A stretch of 64,000 nt of DNA from Chitinophaga sp. LS1 (GTDB taxonomy: Bacteria; Bacteroidota; Bacteroidia; Chitinophagales; Chitinophagaceae): positions 1,798,001 through 1,862,000 of the forward strand of contig NZ_CP128362.1 of the NCBI RefSeq assembly GCF_034274695.1, read 5' to 3'. Shown here piece by piece: positions 48,290 to 57,646 of the stretch. The notes beneath the pieces are model-generated. The model was not told where the DNA came from and searched no databases. It saw only the letters and a program-made list of their open reading frames with translations. The stretch's first letter is position 1. Each line of letters begins with the position of its first letter. Position numbers and translations under genes: made by a program.

Positions 48290-48907
48290 TTGATACAGAT
48301 CATCACACATACTGGCAAGATCAATCACGAACCTACACGCTGGTTACAATTGTTGCAGGCAGGCGCTGATAGTATACTGGTACGTAAACCAGGCTGGCAG
48401 GAGGCTGATTACGAGATGTTGTTGCTCGAAGCTAATCCATCCTGCTACCCTCACCTCATCATAGCTGATCATCCTGATTTATGTGAGCGCTATGGTCTGT
48501 TAGGGATACATTTTGGGGAGGCCATCAGGGGATCTGTCTCGCAGGAAAAACTGCTTAGATTCCAGCAGTTGGGTTGCATACTCAGCACCAGTATCCATAG
48601 TGTGATGACCCTACCGGTAGTGAGTAATATCTGGAACCAGGTGCTCCTAAGCCCGGTGTTTGATAGTATTTCCAAAACTGGATATAAAGCCGCGTTTGAC
48701 ACCAACTTCCGGTTGGACAAAGATGGTTATGCAGGCAATGTACTAGCGTTGGGGGGCATTAATCAGCATACTGCTGACAAAGCCCGCCATATGCTATTTG
48801 ATGGCATTGCCCTGCATGGCGCCATCTGGCAACATCCGGCACATGCAGTACGGAACTTTATCAGTATCCGGGATGCATGGTCAGGTAATCCATTCAGCTC
48901 ATCATGA
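48290..48907 (+). CDS. Thiamine phosphate synthase/TenI-like protein
   Basis: 205 residues, TIM barrel of the ThiE/TenI superfamily (LIIADHPDLC, GIHFG, LLSPVFDS, VLALGGIN). It is shorter and less conserved at the ThiE substrate positions than the following gene, so a TenI-like thiazole tautomerase or auxiliary role is likely. Start is TTG at 48290; stop overlaps the next start by four bases (ATGA), so translation is coupled. Confidence 0.82.
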   Translation: MIQIITHTGKINHEPTRWLQLLQAGADSILVRKPGWQEADYEMLLLEANPSCYPHLIIADHPDLCERYGLLGIHFGEAIRGSVSQEKLLRFQQLGCILSTSIHSVMTLPVVSNIWNQVLLSPVFDSISKTGYKAAFDTNFRLDKDGYAGNVLALGGINQHTADKARHMLFDGIALHGAIWQHPAHAVRNFISIRDAWSGNPFSSS

Positions 48908-49536
48908 TTTCTATTCAGTACATTTCACAGCAGACTGACAACTATTCACATCTTGACAATATCCGCATGGCTTGCGAAGCAGGCTGTAAATGGATACAAT
49001 TGCGCATGAAGCATGCGAACGTTCCTACTATTACAGCAACAGCCGCGCTGGCGAAAGAAGTGTGTGATGCACATAATGCAACACTTATTATCAATGATCA
49101 TCCTGACATTGCAGCATTAGTGGGTGCACACGGCACACACGTGGGGAAAGAAGATATGACGGTCGCCGCCGCACGTCGGATAGTTGGCCCACATAAGATA
49201 GTGGGTGGCACAGCCAATACCCTTGAAGACATCATGCGGCATATAGCAGATGGCGCCGATTATGTAGGCGTGGGACCTTATCGTTTTACGAAGACAAAGC
49301 AAAACCTGAGTCCGATTTTAGGACTGGAAGGTATTCGCAGTATCCTGTCTCAATTGTCGGTTCGCATACCAGTTATCGCCATTGGCGGTATTGAGCTGGA
49401 AGATGTTCCTGACCTGTTCAGTACAGGTATTCAGGGTATTGCTGTGAGCGGCCTTATTACACACGCGCCCGATAAGCGACAGTTATTATCTACACTTTAT
49501 CAAACCATCACACATGCAGGCATTGAAAATAGCTGA
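48904..49536 (+). CDS. thiE: Thiamine phosphate synthase
   Basis: 210 residues. [38 protein letters not shown] and IPVIAIGGI are the ThiE landmarks. Joins HMP-PP and thiazole phosphate to thiamine phosphate. Overlaps both neighbours (4 bases upstream, 23 bases downstream), so it is firmly within the operon. Confidence 0.94.
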   Translation: MISIQYISQQTDNYSHLDNIRMACEAGCKWIQLRMKHANVPTITATAALAKEVCDAHNATLIINDHPDIAALVGAHGTHVGKEDMTVAAARRIVGPHKIVGGTANTLEDIMRHIADGADYVGVGPYRFTKTKQNLSPILGLEGIRSILSQLSVRIPVIAIGGIELEDVPDLFSTGIQGIAVSGLITHAPDKRQLLSTLYQTITHAGIENS

Positions 49537-50281
49537 TCATACATTTACTTCCCGGTTGTTTACAGGCACGGGAAAGTTTGCTTCTCTACAATTAATGGAA
49601 CAGGCACTGTTGGCAGCTGCTACACAATTGGTGACAGTGGCGCTTAAGAGAGTGGATATCCATGATGCAGGTGATGATATGCTTCGCCATTTGCAGGCTT
49701 TTAAGTTAATGCCTAACACCTCTGGTGTGCGTACGGCCCATGAAGCAGTATATGCTGCACAACTGGCCCGCGAAGCACTGGAAACAAACTGGGTCAAATT
49801 AGAAATACATCCTGATCCACGATACCTGATGCCGGATCCTATTGAGACATTAAAAGCCGCAGAAGAACTGGTAAAACTGGGGTTTGTGGTTTTGCCCTAT
49901 GTGCATGCAGATCCAGTATTATGTAAGCGGTTAGAGCAGGTGGGGGTCGCGGCAGTCATGCCTTTAGGTGCTCCTATTGGTAGTAACAAAGGCTTACGCA
50001 CGGCAGATTTCCTTGAAATCATCATTGAGCAGAGCAATATACCTGTTGTAGTTGATGCAGGTATTGGCAGTCCGTCCGATGCTGCGAAGGCAATGGAAAT
50101 GGGTGCTGATGCCGTACTGGTCAATACTGCCATTGCAGTGGCAAAAAACCCGGTAGCAATGGCGCAGGCATTTGCAACGGCAGTCGTGGCGGGCAGACAG
50201 GCATATGAAGCTGGATTGGCCCCCCTGTATAAACAGGCGGTAGCTTCCAGCCCTCTTATTGGATTCTTAGATGAAGTATAA
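49514..50281 (+). CDS. thiG: Thiazole synthase
   Basis: 255 residues. VTVALKRVD has the Lys that forms the imine with [18 protein letters not shown] and [29 protein letters not shown] are typical. Makes the thiazole ring with ThiS-COSH and the ThiH product. Directly followed by thiH. Confidence 0.96.
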   Translation: MQALKIADHTFTSRLFTGTGKFASLQLMEQALLAAATQLVTVALKRVDIHDAGDDMLRHLQAFKLMPNTSGVRTAHEAVYAAQLAREALETNWVKLEIHPDPRYLMPDPIETLKAAEELVKLGFVVLPYVHADPVLCKRLEQVGVAAVMPLGAPIGSNKGLRTADFLEIIIEQSNIPVVVDAGIGSPSDAAKAMEMGADAVLVNTAIAVAKNPVAMAQAFATAVVAGRQAYEAGLAPLYKQAVASSPLIGFLDEV

Positions 50282-50283
50282 GT

Positions 50284-51393
50284 ATGGCAGATTTTAAATC
50301 ACTCTTTTCCCAATATGATTGGGAGCAGGTCAAAGCAGGCATCTATGCAAAAACAGCTGTAGATGTAGAACAGGCTTTGCATAGCAGCCGACGTACTATT
50401 GAAGATTTCAAAGCATTGATATCACCAGCGGCTACCCCTTATCTCGCAGATATGGCGGCTTTAAGTCAGCAGCTCACCAGGCAGCGGTTTGGCAATACGA
50501 TGCAATTGTATATTCCGCTTTATCTGAGCAATGAGTGTCAGAACATCTGTACATATTGCGGGTTTAGCCTTGACAATAAGATTGCCCGCAAAACGCTGAA
50601 CAGGAGAGAGGTGCTGTCAGAAGTAAAGGCAATTAAAGATATGGGATACGACCATGTATTACTGGTAACAGGCGAAGCGCAGCAAACAGTAGGGCTTGCC
50701 TATTTCAGGGAAATGCTTGAGCTGATCAGGCCTCACTTTGCCAATATCTCTATGGAAGTACAACCTATGGATCAGTCAGATTATGAAGCGCTGATTCCAC
50801 TGGGCTTGCATAGTGTATTGGTCTACCAGGAAACTTACCATGAAGCAGATTATAAATTGCATCATCCCAAAGGACGGAAATCTAATTTCAACTATCGGCT
50901 TGATACACCAGATCGCCTGGGCAAAGCGGGTATTCACAAAATAGGATTGGGGGTATTAATTGGTTTGGAAGATTGGCGTACAGATAGTTTCTTCACTGCT
51001 TTGCATTTGCAATATTTAGAAAAAACTTATTGGCAAACCCGGTACAGTCTTTCATTTCCACGTCTACGCCCTTGTGCCGGCGGCCTGATGCCAAAGGCGG
51101 TCATGAATGACAGGGAACTGGTACAGTTGATCTGCGCTTATCGCTTATTATCATCAGAGGTAGAGTTAAGTCTTTCCACACGCGAGTCTCCGCGATTCAG
51201 AGATCATGTAATTCAATTGGGTATTACTACGATGAGTGCGGGGTCGCGTACAAACCCGGGAGGGTATACGATAGATGCAGATTCATTGGAACAATTTGAG
51301 ATTTCGGATGAACGAAGCCCTTTTGAAATTGCTGCTATGCTGCAGGCAAATGGCTATGAGGCAGTTTGGAAAGATTGGGATAAAGCTTTTTAG
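50284..51393 (+). CDS. thiH: 2-iminoacetate synthase (tyrosine lyase) ThiH
   Basis: 369 residues, radical SAM enzyme. CQNICTYCGF gives the CxxxCxxC cluster site; GYDHVLLVTGEAQ and RLRPCAGG follow. Cleaves tyrosine to the iminoacetate used by ThiG. Last gene of the thiamine operon, followed by two hairpins. Confidence 0.96.
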   Translation: MADFKSLFSQYDWEQVKAGIYAKTAVDVEQALHSSRRTIEDFKALISPAATPYLADMAALSQQLTRQRFGNTMQLYIPLYLSNECQNICTYCGFSLDNKIARKTLNRREVLSEVKAIKDMGYDHVLLVTGEAQQTVGLAYFREMLELIRPHFANISMEVQPMDQSDYEALIPLGLHSVLVYQETYHEADYKLHHPKGRKSNFNYRLDTPDRLGKAGIHKIGLGVLIGLEDWRTDSFFTALHLQYLEKTYWQTRYSLSFPRLRPCAGGLMPKAVMNDRELVQLICAYRLLSSEVELSLSTRESPRFRDHVIQLGITTMSAGSRTNPGGYTIDADSLEQFEISDERSPFEIAAMLQANGYEAVWKDWDKAF

Positions 51394-51425
51394 AAACGCA
51401 ATTCTAAGGCCATCGCAGGTGTTGC

Positions 51426-51478
51426 CCTCTGGCGCGAAACTGCTTCTGCCAAAGGCGGAAGTAGTTTCGCGCCAGAGG
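51426..51478 (+). terminator. Long hairpin after the thiamine operon
   Basis: 25-base arms with two mismatches (start cctctggcgcgaaact) around aaa. The inner part carries the cttctgcc/ggcggaag core of the local terminator family. Confidence 0.8.
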
Positions 51479-51489
51479 CTCTTTAATAC

Positions 51490-51523
51490 AACAGTCCCGC
51501 CAGCTGACGGGACTGTTATTTTT
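51490..51523 (+). terminator. Second terminator after the thiamine operon
   Basis: Perfect 10-bp stem aacagtcccg / cgggactgtt, then atttttacc. Confidence 0.85.
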
Positions 51524-51670
51524 ACCTAAATCCATTACTGAAATTTGTTACTTATAAATATAAGTAGCCGCTTAATCTTTGAATTCAAATGTAAGTTGCC
51601 CATAATGAACAATAGCATTATGCGTCATTTTGAACAAAAAGAACAGCCAGACTTATAATGAACAACATGT

Positions 51671-52132
51671 TCAGTGCACAACTTTTTCCAGATCCCGATA
51701 CGTTCTTACAGTATCATGTGCACTCTTCAGCGCTCTGCGCTGATTCGCCACCAAATCCCGGATGCTGTATGGCATGGAGATACTAGACCCCAACACATCC
51801 TCATAAGTCCGCTGCGTGGCATCTTCCCCATACTCACATGCAGACAGGATTGAATGCCTGTCATGCCCTGAAAAAGTAGCTTTCACATCCATCCAGGTTC
51901 TGTACAGCTTACCATAAATAGTAGTATTGTATGTAGGTTCTGCGCCACCATCCTGCAATATATTATTCAGTTGATCTATATATGTAATACTTTCTTCTTT
52001 CATTCTCTGGAACAGTGCTTTCAGATCGGCATCATCCGTCTGATCAATGGCTTTATGATATCCCTCTACTCTGTCATTATTGATCCGGATCAGATCATTC
52101 AGGGCTTCTATCAATTTCTCGTTCAATTGCAT
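51671..52132 (-). CDS. PA2169 family four-helix-bundle protein (DUF2383)
   Basis: 153 residues from the ATG at 52132, chosen because MQLNEKLIEALNDLIRINNDRVEGYHKAI opens the domain; the longer frame adds a meaningless stretch. Ferritin-like four-helix bundle (LFQRMKEESITYIDQLNNIL; RALKSAHDTVRTYRD). These small proteins are often stress-induced, function unknown. Confidence 0.9.
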   Translation of the reverse strand: MQLNEKLIEALNDLIRINNDRVEGYHKAIDQTDDADLKALFQRMKEESITYIDQLNNILQDGGAEPTYNTTIYGKLYRTWMDVKATFSGHDRHSILSACEYGEDATQRTYEDVLGSSISMPYSIRDLVANQRRALKSAHDTVRTYRDLEKVVH

Positions 52133-52448
52133 GATGGTAGTTTTAAAATGAATGAAGATTGTTGTGTTCTTTAATTTCAAAAATGTGACCAGCCTTTTCA
52201 GATACCATGGTTTATTACCTGGCCCGCAATGAATATACTTACTGCCGACGGAAAGCACTTATCAGTAGCGTACATTTTACCTCCCTCCGGGGAATATGTT
52301 CTACAAAGCCTTTTGGCCGCAAACGCAGTATGTATAGGGATTCCGGGGTGCTAAAACGGTTTACATCGCTATCAGAAGCACTTCTCAAAGCAGAGTTGCT
52401 TAACTGGCATAAATTTTCTATTCCTTAAGATAACCAAATCTTTTTGAT
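52133..52448. other. Intergenic stretch, no convincing gene
   Basis: About 315 bases between divergent small stress-type genes. A 73-codon plus-strand frame (52207-52428) has no family resemblance and unusual composition, so I treat it as chance. No repeat or strong hairpin found; promoters of both neighbours must lie here. Confidence 0.5.
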
Positions 52449-52601
52449 ATGAACGGCTTACTTTATTTAATCGCGATTATTCTGATCATCGGATGGGTTT
52501 TGGGCGTGTTTGTTTACTCCGCAGGTAGTTTGATTCACACTTTGCTGGTATTAGCAATTATTGCTATCCTCGTAAATATAATACGCGGTAGAGCTGTTTA
52601 A
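52449..52601 (+). CDS. lmo0937-type tiny membrane protein (DUF5670)
   Basis: 50 residues: MNGLLYLIAIILIIGWVLG, a short turn with Ser/Gly, then HTLLVLAIIAILVNIIRG. Two hydrophobic helices and the IGWVLG and LLVLAIIAILVNIIRG patterns match the lmo0937 family, common near stress genes. Followed by a strong stem-loop. Confidence 0.85.
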   Translation: MNGLLYLIAIILIIGWVLGVFVYSAGSLIHTLLVLAIIAILVNIIRGRAV

Positions 52602-52631
52602 AACAGACTACCTCAGAATTAGAAATTTCAT

Positions 52632-52678
52632 GTTGCAGCCGACTGTAAGAAGGTAATCCTTCTTGAGTCGGCTGTAAC
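52632..52678. terminator. Stem-loop after the tiny membrane protein gene
   Basis: Arms gttgcagccgact / agtcggctgtaac (one mismatch) with an inner aagaagg/ccttctt stem. No long T run follows; probably a terminator or mRNA-protecting structure. Confidence 0.7.
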
Positions 52679-52869
52679 ATGTTATATATATTCAATTCGT
52701 CTAAAAACAGCATCGGTAATGGTTTTTCAGAAAAATAAAACCAGATGGAAATCATGCTCGTATATCTTATCGTTACACTTGTGAAGAATTACCCAAAAAT
52801 CGACCATGTTAAGTTGTAGCTAGTCATGTAATGTTTGTTTCATTCTCTAATTTTTAAAACTCCTTTATT

Positions 52870-53574
52870 ATGTTCACACGGAAAACCCACTCCGTAACCA
52901 GTAATGGTAACGAGGATGGCTTTGCCATGCCTAATGTACATCGCCGTACATTTCTCAAATATGCAGGTATGAGTGCTGCTATACTCTCTGCAGGCTCTGT
53001 ATTAAGTAGTTGTAGTGATGATGATACTAATGATGGTACTGGTGTTAGCCTCGGTAGTGGGGATGTCGCCGTATTGAATTATGCATTCGCACTCGAACAG
53101 CTGGAAGCAGCATTTTATACACAGGTAATACTTACACCGTATAGCGGCATCAGCGACTCAGAAATGACACTGCTGACCGATATCCGCAATCACGAAATTG
53201 CACACCGTGAATTCTTCCGTAAAGCACTCAGTACAGGGGCTATCCAGGATTTACAGGTCGATTTCAGCACCATCGATTTTACCAGCAGAGATAAAGTACT
53301 TGCAGCAGCACAAACGTTCGAAGACCTGGGTGTAGCAGCATACAATGGCGCCGGTAAATACATTACTACGCCTGCTTACCTGGCACTGGCCGGAAAAATT
53401 GTATCTGTAGAAGCGCGTCATGCGGCTTATATCCGCGATCTGGTAAGTAATGGCACCTTCTCTTCCAATGCTGATAGTAATGGTCTGGATGGGGCTAAAA
53501 CACCTACTGATGTATTCGCCGCCGCCAGTGTATATATCAAAACCCAGATCAATACCAACACACTTCCAAAATAA
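52870..53574 (+). CDS. Ferritin-like domain protein, exported lipoprotein with Tat-like signal
   Basis: 234 residues. RRTFLKYAGMSAAILSAGSVLSSCSDDD is a twin-arginine-like signal ending in a lipobox. The mature four-helix bundle has carboxylate/His ligand pairs: EQLEAAF, EIAHREFF, FEDLGVAAY and VEARHAAY, a complete di-iron set. Role in metal storage, oxidant handling or envelope stress is unknown. Followed by a related gene 17 bases on. Confidence 0.9.
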   Translation: MFTRKTHSVTSNGNEDGFAMPNVHRRTFLKYAGMSAAILSAGSVLSSCSDDDTNDGTGVSLGSGDVAVLNYAFALEQLEAAFYTQVILTPYSGISDSEMTLLTDIRNHEIAHREFFRKALSTGAIQDLQVDFSTIDFTSRDKVLAAAQTFEDLGVAAYNGAGKYITTPAYLALAGKIVSVEARHAAYIRDLVSNGTFSSNADSNGLDGAKTPTDVFAAASVYIKTQINTNTLPK

Positions 53575-53591
53575 CTTTAAATTCTACACTC

Positions 53592-54404
53592 ATGGACCTG
53601 CAAAATATCTTTTCTGAAATAGAGAAAAAAGATCCTGAAATTTATGACAGGCTGGATTCCCGCAGAAATGTGATGAAGCAGTTTGGCCGTGTGATGGCTT
53701 TGACAGCCGTACCTTTTGCACTCGGCAGCATGTTGAAAAAAGCGTATGGTCGTACGCCATCTGATGTACTGGCAGTGCTGAACTTTGCCCTCACACTGGA
53801 ATACCTGGAAGCAGCTTTCTATGCCGAGGCAATCACACATACTTCCTTATTCCCCACCGCCGCATCGCTGAATGCATTTACGACTATCGGTACACATGAA
53901 AATGCGCATGTTGCTTTTCTGAAAAGTGCCATTACCAGTTCAAGTGGTACACCTGTTGATAAACCAACCTTCGACTTTACTGCGGGTGGTACTTTCAGCG
54001 ATGTATTTACTAACTATGCAACACTGCTGGGCGTAGCACAGGCATTTGAAGATACCGGTGTAAGAGCTTACAAAGGACAGGCAGCTACACTAATGGAAAA
54101 TCCGACAGTGCTCACAGCAGCATTGCAGATTCACTCTATCGAAGCAAGGCATGCTGCGCATATCCGTTCTATGCGCCGTGCATCTACCGGGAATACTAAA
54201 ATAAAACCATGGATCACGGGTAAGTATACCGATATCGCCGCTACACAACCTGTATACAATGGTGAAGAAAATGAGGTACAGGCAAACATCACTATTACCG
54301 GCATTACTTCACTGGTAACACAGGATGCTGCAACGGAATCATTTGATGAACCGCTTACGAAAGATGAGGTATTAGCGATTGCGAATCTCTTTATCGTTCA
54401 GTAA
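53592..54404 (+). CDS. Second ferritin-like domain protein
   Basis: 270 residues, paralogue of the preceding protein with the same ligands (LEYLEAAFY, HENAHVAFL, FEDTGVRAY, IEARHAAH). N-terminus RRNVMKQFGRVMALTAVPFALGSML again looks like a signal/anchor with adjacent arginines but no lipobox. The ~60-residue C-terminal extension is unique. The two gene products may form a heteromer. Confidence 0.9.
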   Translation: MDLQNIFSEIEKKDPEIYDRLDSRRNVMKQFGRVMALTAVPFALGSMLKKAYGRTPSDVLAVLNFALTLEYLEAAFYAEAITHTSLFPTAASLNAFTTIGTHENAHVAFLKSAITSSSGTPVDKPTFDFTAGGTFSDVFTNYATLLGVAQAFEDTGVRAYKGQAATLMENPTVLTAALQIHSIEARHAAHIRSMRRASTGNTKIKPWITGKYTDIAATQPVYNGEENEVQANITITGITSLVTQDAATESFDEPLTKDEVLAIANLFIVQ

Positions 54405-54441
54405 TCCTTTTCGCTGGCCGAAGGCCGAAAAATTTTTTTTG

Positions 54442-54473
54442 AAAAAGCTTTTGCCAAAGGCAAAGGCTTTTTT
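54442..54473 (+). terminator. Terminator after the ferritin-like pair
   Basis: aaaaagcttttgcc / ggcaaaggcttttt around aaa, with A and T runs at the ends. Confidence 0.85.
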
Positions 54474-54498
54474 CTTAAAGGGCTTTACCTTTGCTGCT

Positions 54499-55608
54499 AT
54501 GAGAAAATATCTTTTGTTTAGCCTGCTCTTAGCAGCCTGCAGCACCTCTCGTCAACCTGTGAATACTTTGGATGTATCTCAACTCCACCTGCTCCACAAG
54601 CACATTATTCCTTACAATACAACCTTCAACGGTACGACAATAGGAGGCCTCTCAGGTATCGATTACGACAGCGCCCGCAATGTATATTACCTCATCTGCG
54701 ATGACCGTTCTGAACACGAAGCAGCCCGTTACTATACCGCACAGGTACCGGTAAACGATGATAAGGTGACCTTCACCGCTGTAAATACCCTCCCGATGCG
54801 CGACGGCCATCCTTTTCCCGCTACAAAAAACCTCGCACCAGATCCGGAAGCCATGCGCTACAACCCACACGCTGATCACCTCATCTGGAGCAGTGAAGGA
54901 GAGCGCATCGTGAACGCCAAAGACACCATACTAAAAGATCCGGCTATATACGAACTCTCCCGCGACGGGCATTTTCCCGATACCTTCCCCATCCCTGCAC
55001 AAATGCATATGCAGGCTACCAACAATGGTCCCCGCAAAAACGGTACTTTCGAAGGATTGGGTTTCACCCCCGATGGTAAATACATGTTCGTCAGTGTCGA
55101 AGAACCCCGTTATGAAGATGGTCCCCGTGCAGGGCTAAAAGACACCACTGCCTGGATCCGCATTATCAAATACAATCTGCAAACCAGGCAACCCATTGCT
55201 CAGTTTGCCTACAAACTGGCACCTATTGCAGCAGCACCTGTACCTGCCGATGGTTTTGCCATCAATGGTATTCCTGATATCCTGGTGCTTTCAGAAAACC
55301 AGTTGCTCATCATGGAGCGCTCTTTTTCTACCGGGGTAAAGAATTGTACCATCCGCCTCTACAAGGCAGACCTTTCCCATGCCACAGATGTATCGGCTAT
55401 TCAATCTTTGCAGACAGATACGCACTTTACACCTGTAGTGAAAAAACCTTTGTTCAATTTTGAAAGTCTGAATACCTATGTGGATAATGTGGAAGGAATG
55501 ACCCTTGGCCCTCTACTGCCAAATGGCCACAGAAGCCTTATATGTGTGGCAGACAATAATTTCTCAGACAAAGAAGAAACTCAATTCTACATCTTCGAAA
55601 TCAAATAA
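54499..55608 (+). CDS. Esterase-like activity of phytase family lipoprotein
   Basis: 369 residues from the ATG at 54499, chosen because it gives a lipoprotein signal (MRKYLLFSLLLAAC); the longer frame runs through the terminator. LSGIDYDSARNVYYLICDDRS and the later FEGLGFTPDGKYMFVSVE and VDNVEGMTLGP fit the phytase-like beta-propeller family (PF13449). Periplasmic or surface esterase/phosphatase; activity uncertain. Confidence 0.9.
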   Translation: MRKYLLFSLLLAACSTSRQPVNTLDVSQLHLLHKHIIPYNTTFNGTTIGGLSGIDYDSARNVYYLICDDRSEHEAARYYTAQVPVNDDKVTFTAVNTLPMRDGHPFPATKNLAPDPEAMRYNPHADHLIWSSEGERIVNAKDTILKDPAIYELSRDGHFPDTFPIPAQMHMQATNNGPRKNGTFEGLGFTPDGKYMFVSVEEPRYEDGPRAGLKDTTAWIRIIKYNLQTRQPIAQFAYKLAPIAAAPVPADGFAINGIPDILVLSENQLLIMERSFSTGVKNCTIRLYKADLSHATDVSAIQSLQTDTHFTPVVKKPLFNFESLNTYVDNVEGMTLGPLLPNGHRSLICVADNNFSDKEETQFYIFEIK

Positions 55609-55742
55609 CAATAGTATTTTATCAATGAGTGGTATCATCTGGTTGTATAGTTGGAGATCCAATCATTGTCAGCTATATTAGAGAATCATACTACATCTTG
55701 AATGTATAATCTATGCCAATTTTTAGGCTATCCGTGAAAACC

Positions 55743-56501
55743 CTATATTCCATTTGACGCAGTCAGAATAATAGGTTCCCCACTCGTTACAAGCACAGTA
55801 TGCTCATGCTGGGCCACAAAACTGCCATCTTTGGTCACCAGTGTCCAGCCATCCCCCAATGTTTCAGCATAGTTAGCCCCGGTGGAGATAAAGGTCTCGA
55901 TCGCAACCACAGAATTGCTGCGGAAACGGGTTCTGTTGAACCGGTCATAGAAGTTAGGGATCTCTCTAGGCGCTTCGTGCAGACTTCTGCCTATACCGTG
56001 CCCCACCAGGTTCCTGATTACCCTGTATCCTTTTTCTCTGGCGGCATCTTCCACAATACGGCCAATGTGGGAGAGGCGTACACCATCGCTGATATTGCTG
56101 ATAGCTTTGTGCAGGATTTCGATAGAGGCATTGACAAGACGGGCATGGTGGTGAATATCTTCGCCTAAAATGAAGGAACCGCCATTGTCAGCATAGTATC
56201 CCGCCAGTTCTGCGGACACATCCACATTTACCAGGTCGCCGGGTTGTAAAATTCTCTTTGCAGAAGGGATACCGTGGGCAACTTCATTGTTCACGCTGAT
56301 GCAGGTAAACCCAGGAAATCCGTAAGTGATTTTTGGTGCTGATCTGGCGCCCATTTGTTGTAATAAGGCGCCCCCATACTCATCCAGTTCTTTCGTAGAC
56401 ATGCCGGGTGCGGCATATTGACGCATCTGCTGCAACACTTTGCCAACTACTTCACTGATGGCCTGCATGCCGGTTAGTTCTGTTGTGGATGTAATGGACA
56501 T
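55743..56501 (-). CDS. map: Type I methionine aminopeptidase
   Basis: 252 residues. Metal ligands: DVSAELAGYYADNGG (two Asp), GHGIG (His), AIETFI (Glu), QHEHTVLV (Glu); the substrate-positioning His is in NEVAHGIP. Normal length for MetAP-Ia; if this is a second copy in the genome it might be the more specialised one. Monocistronic here, not beside secY or infA. Confidence 0.95.
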   Translation of the reverse strand: MSITSTTELTGMQAISEVVGKVLQQMRQYAAPGMSTKELDEYGGALLQQMGARSAPKITYGFPGFTCISVNNEVAHGIPSAKRILQPGDLVNVDVSAELAGYYADNGGSFILGEDIHHHARLVNASIEILHKAISNISDGVRLSHIGRIVEDAAREKGYRVIRNLVGHGIGRSLHEAPREIPNFYDRFNRTRFRSNSVVAIETFISTGANYAETLGDGWTLVTKDGSFVAQHEHTVLVTSGEPIILTASNGI

Positions 56502-56644
56502 AATTTCTCCTTTTTTGCTGAAAATGGATTTGGTGAATGGGCTTCCCCTTAAGGAAATTATTTCCTGAAAATGAGGCGCATGCCTGCTGGCAAATCGCTT
56601 TTTTTTCAGAAAAACCCCTGCTGATTTCCACTTTCAGGAATGTA

Positions 56645-57337
56645 TTAAATCAGTTTTTCAAGGCAGGCTATGATGCTGGCATGGATGTCTGCAATGGTAC
56701 GCATCTCGTTTGCCCCATTATAGCATACTATTTTGGTAATGGCAGGGTCTGTATCTGCCAGGATTTCGTATTCTTTTTTCACCGCGAGCTGGAGGGAGAA
56801 GTCCTTTTCATGGATATCTTCCTTACCATTCAGGTAGCTGCGGTCTTCATTTTTCATTCTTTTGGTCAGAGCCTGCTCGGTGTGGGAGAAAGGCACATCC
56901 AGGTAAATGGAGAGGTCTGGCTGGGGAATACGGTTGTATTCATATTCAAACATGTTGATCCAGTCCCGCAATTCCTGTTTTTCCGCATCAGTATTCAGTT
57001 TAGCACACTGAAAGGCGATATTGGACAATACATACCTGTCAACCAGCACAGTATAGCCATCAGCCAGCCATTCGTTGATAGTGCTGGCAAAGTCTTTTCT
57101 GTCTTCTGCAAAAATAAGGGCCACCAATTGTGGGTGTACATTTTTCACATCGCCGAACTCACCGCGCAGGAATTTAGCTACCAGGTCGCCAAATACGCCT
57201 CCGTTCTGACTTCTTGGGAAGTGTACGAAGCGGGTTTCTATACCCTGCTGGTGGTAATAATTGGTCAATAAGTCAATCTGGGTCGATTTTCCTGCCCCAT
57301 CTAATCCTTCGATGGCTATAAATCTGCTCTTCTGCAT
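56645..57337 (-). CDS. tmk: Thymidylate kinase
   Basis: 230 residues. P-loop GLDGAGKST (11-19), DRYVLSNIAFQ with the DR(Y/H) motif and the downstream base-binding region. Phosphorylates dTMP to dTDP. It is a little longer than typical (~210). Upstream intergenic DNA contains the 11-bp-phased hairpin/repeat structure. Confidence 0.94.
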   Translation of the reverse strand: MQKSRFIAIEGLDGAGKSTQIDLLTNYYHQQGIETRFVHFPRSQNGGVFGDLVAKFLRGEFGDVKNVHPQLVALIFAEDRKDFASTINEWLADGYTVLVDRYVLSNIAFQCAKLNTDAEKQELRDWINMFEYEYNRIPQPDLSIYLDVPFSHTEQALTKRMKNEDRSYLNGKEDIHEKDFSLQLAVKKEYEILADTDPAITKIVCYNGANEMRTIADIHASIIACLEKLI

Positions 57338-57466
57338 TGATCTGGTTTAGGGGGTAAAGATATTACATCCGGTTCAGGTTTGTGAATCCGGGTTGAGTTG
57401 GATATCCGGTTCAGAGGTAGCATATCCTGCACATGAACATATAGGTGACCCGGTGGTAACTCATAG

Positions 57467-57552
57467 ATAAGCCGTAGATAACCCGCCTCTATATAGATGC
57501 GGGTTATCTACGGCTTATGGGCGGCTTATAGGCGGCTTATAGGCGGGTTATC
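57467..57552. repeat. 20-bp inverted repeat plus 11-bp direct repeats between tmk and the MutS-like gene
   Basis: Exact 20-base arms (start ataagccgtagataacccgc; 57467-57486 and 57499-57518) with a 12-base loop, immediately followed by ggcggcttata twice and a ggcgggttatc variant. The whole stretch can be written in 11-base blocks. Located between two divergent starts, so it may influence both promoters. The rest of the ~310-base gap shows no gene. Confidence 0.88.
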
Positions 57553-57646
57553 TCCGGGAGAGACCTATGGATGATACTTATAGACGAAGGTGTTATTTGC
57601 TATATAGGCTTTAACATAACCTTAAGGGAGTTAAACATTATTTTTA

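Noticed and set aside
52207..52428. 73-codon plus-strand frame
   Set aside because: No family resemblance, odd composition and no ribosome-binding or operon context; treated as chance.
52564..52755. 63-codon minus-strand frame over the stem-loop
   Set aside because: Overlaps the tiny membrane protein gene and a strong hairpin; no coding character.
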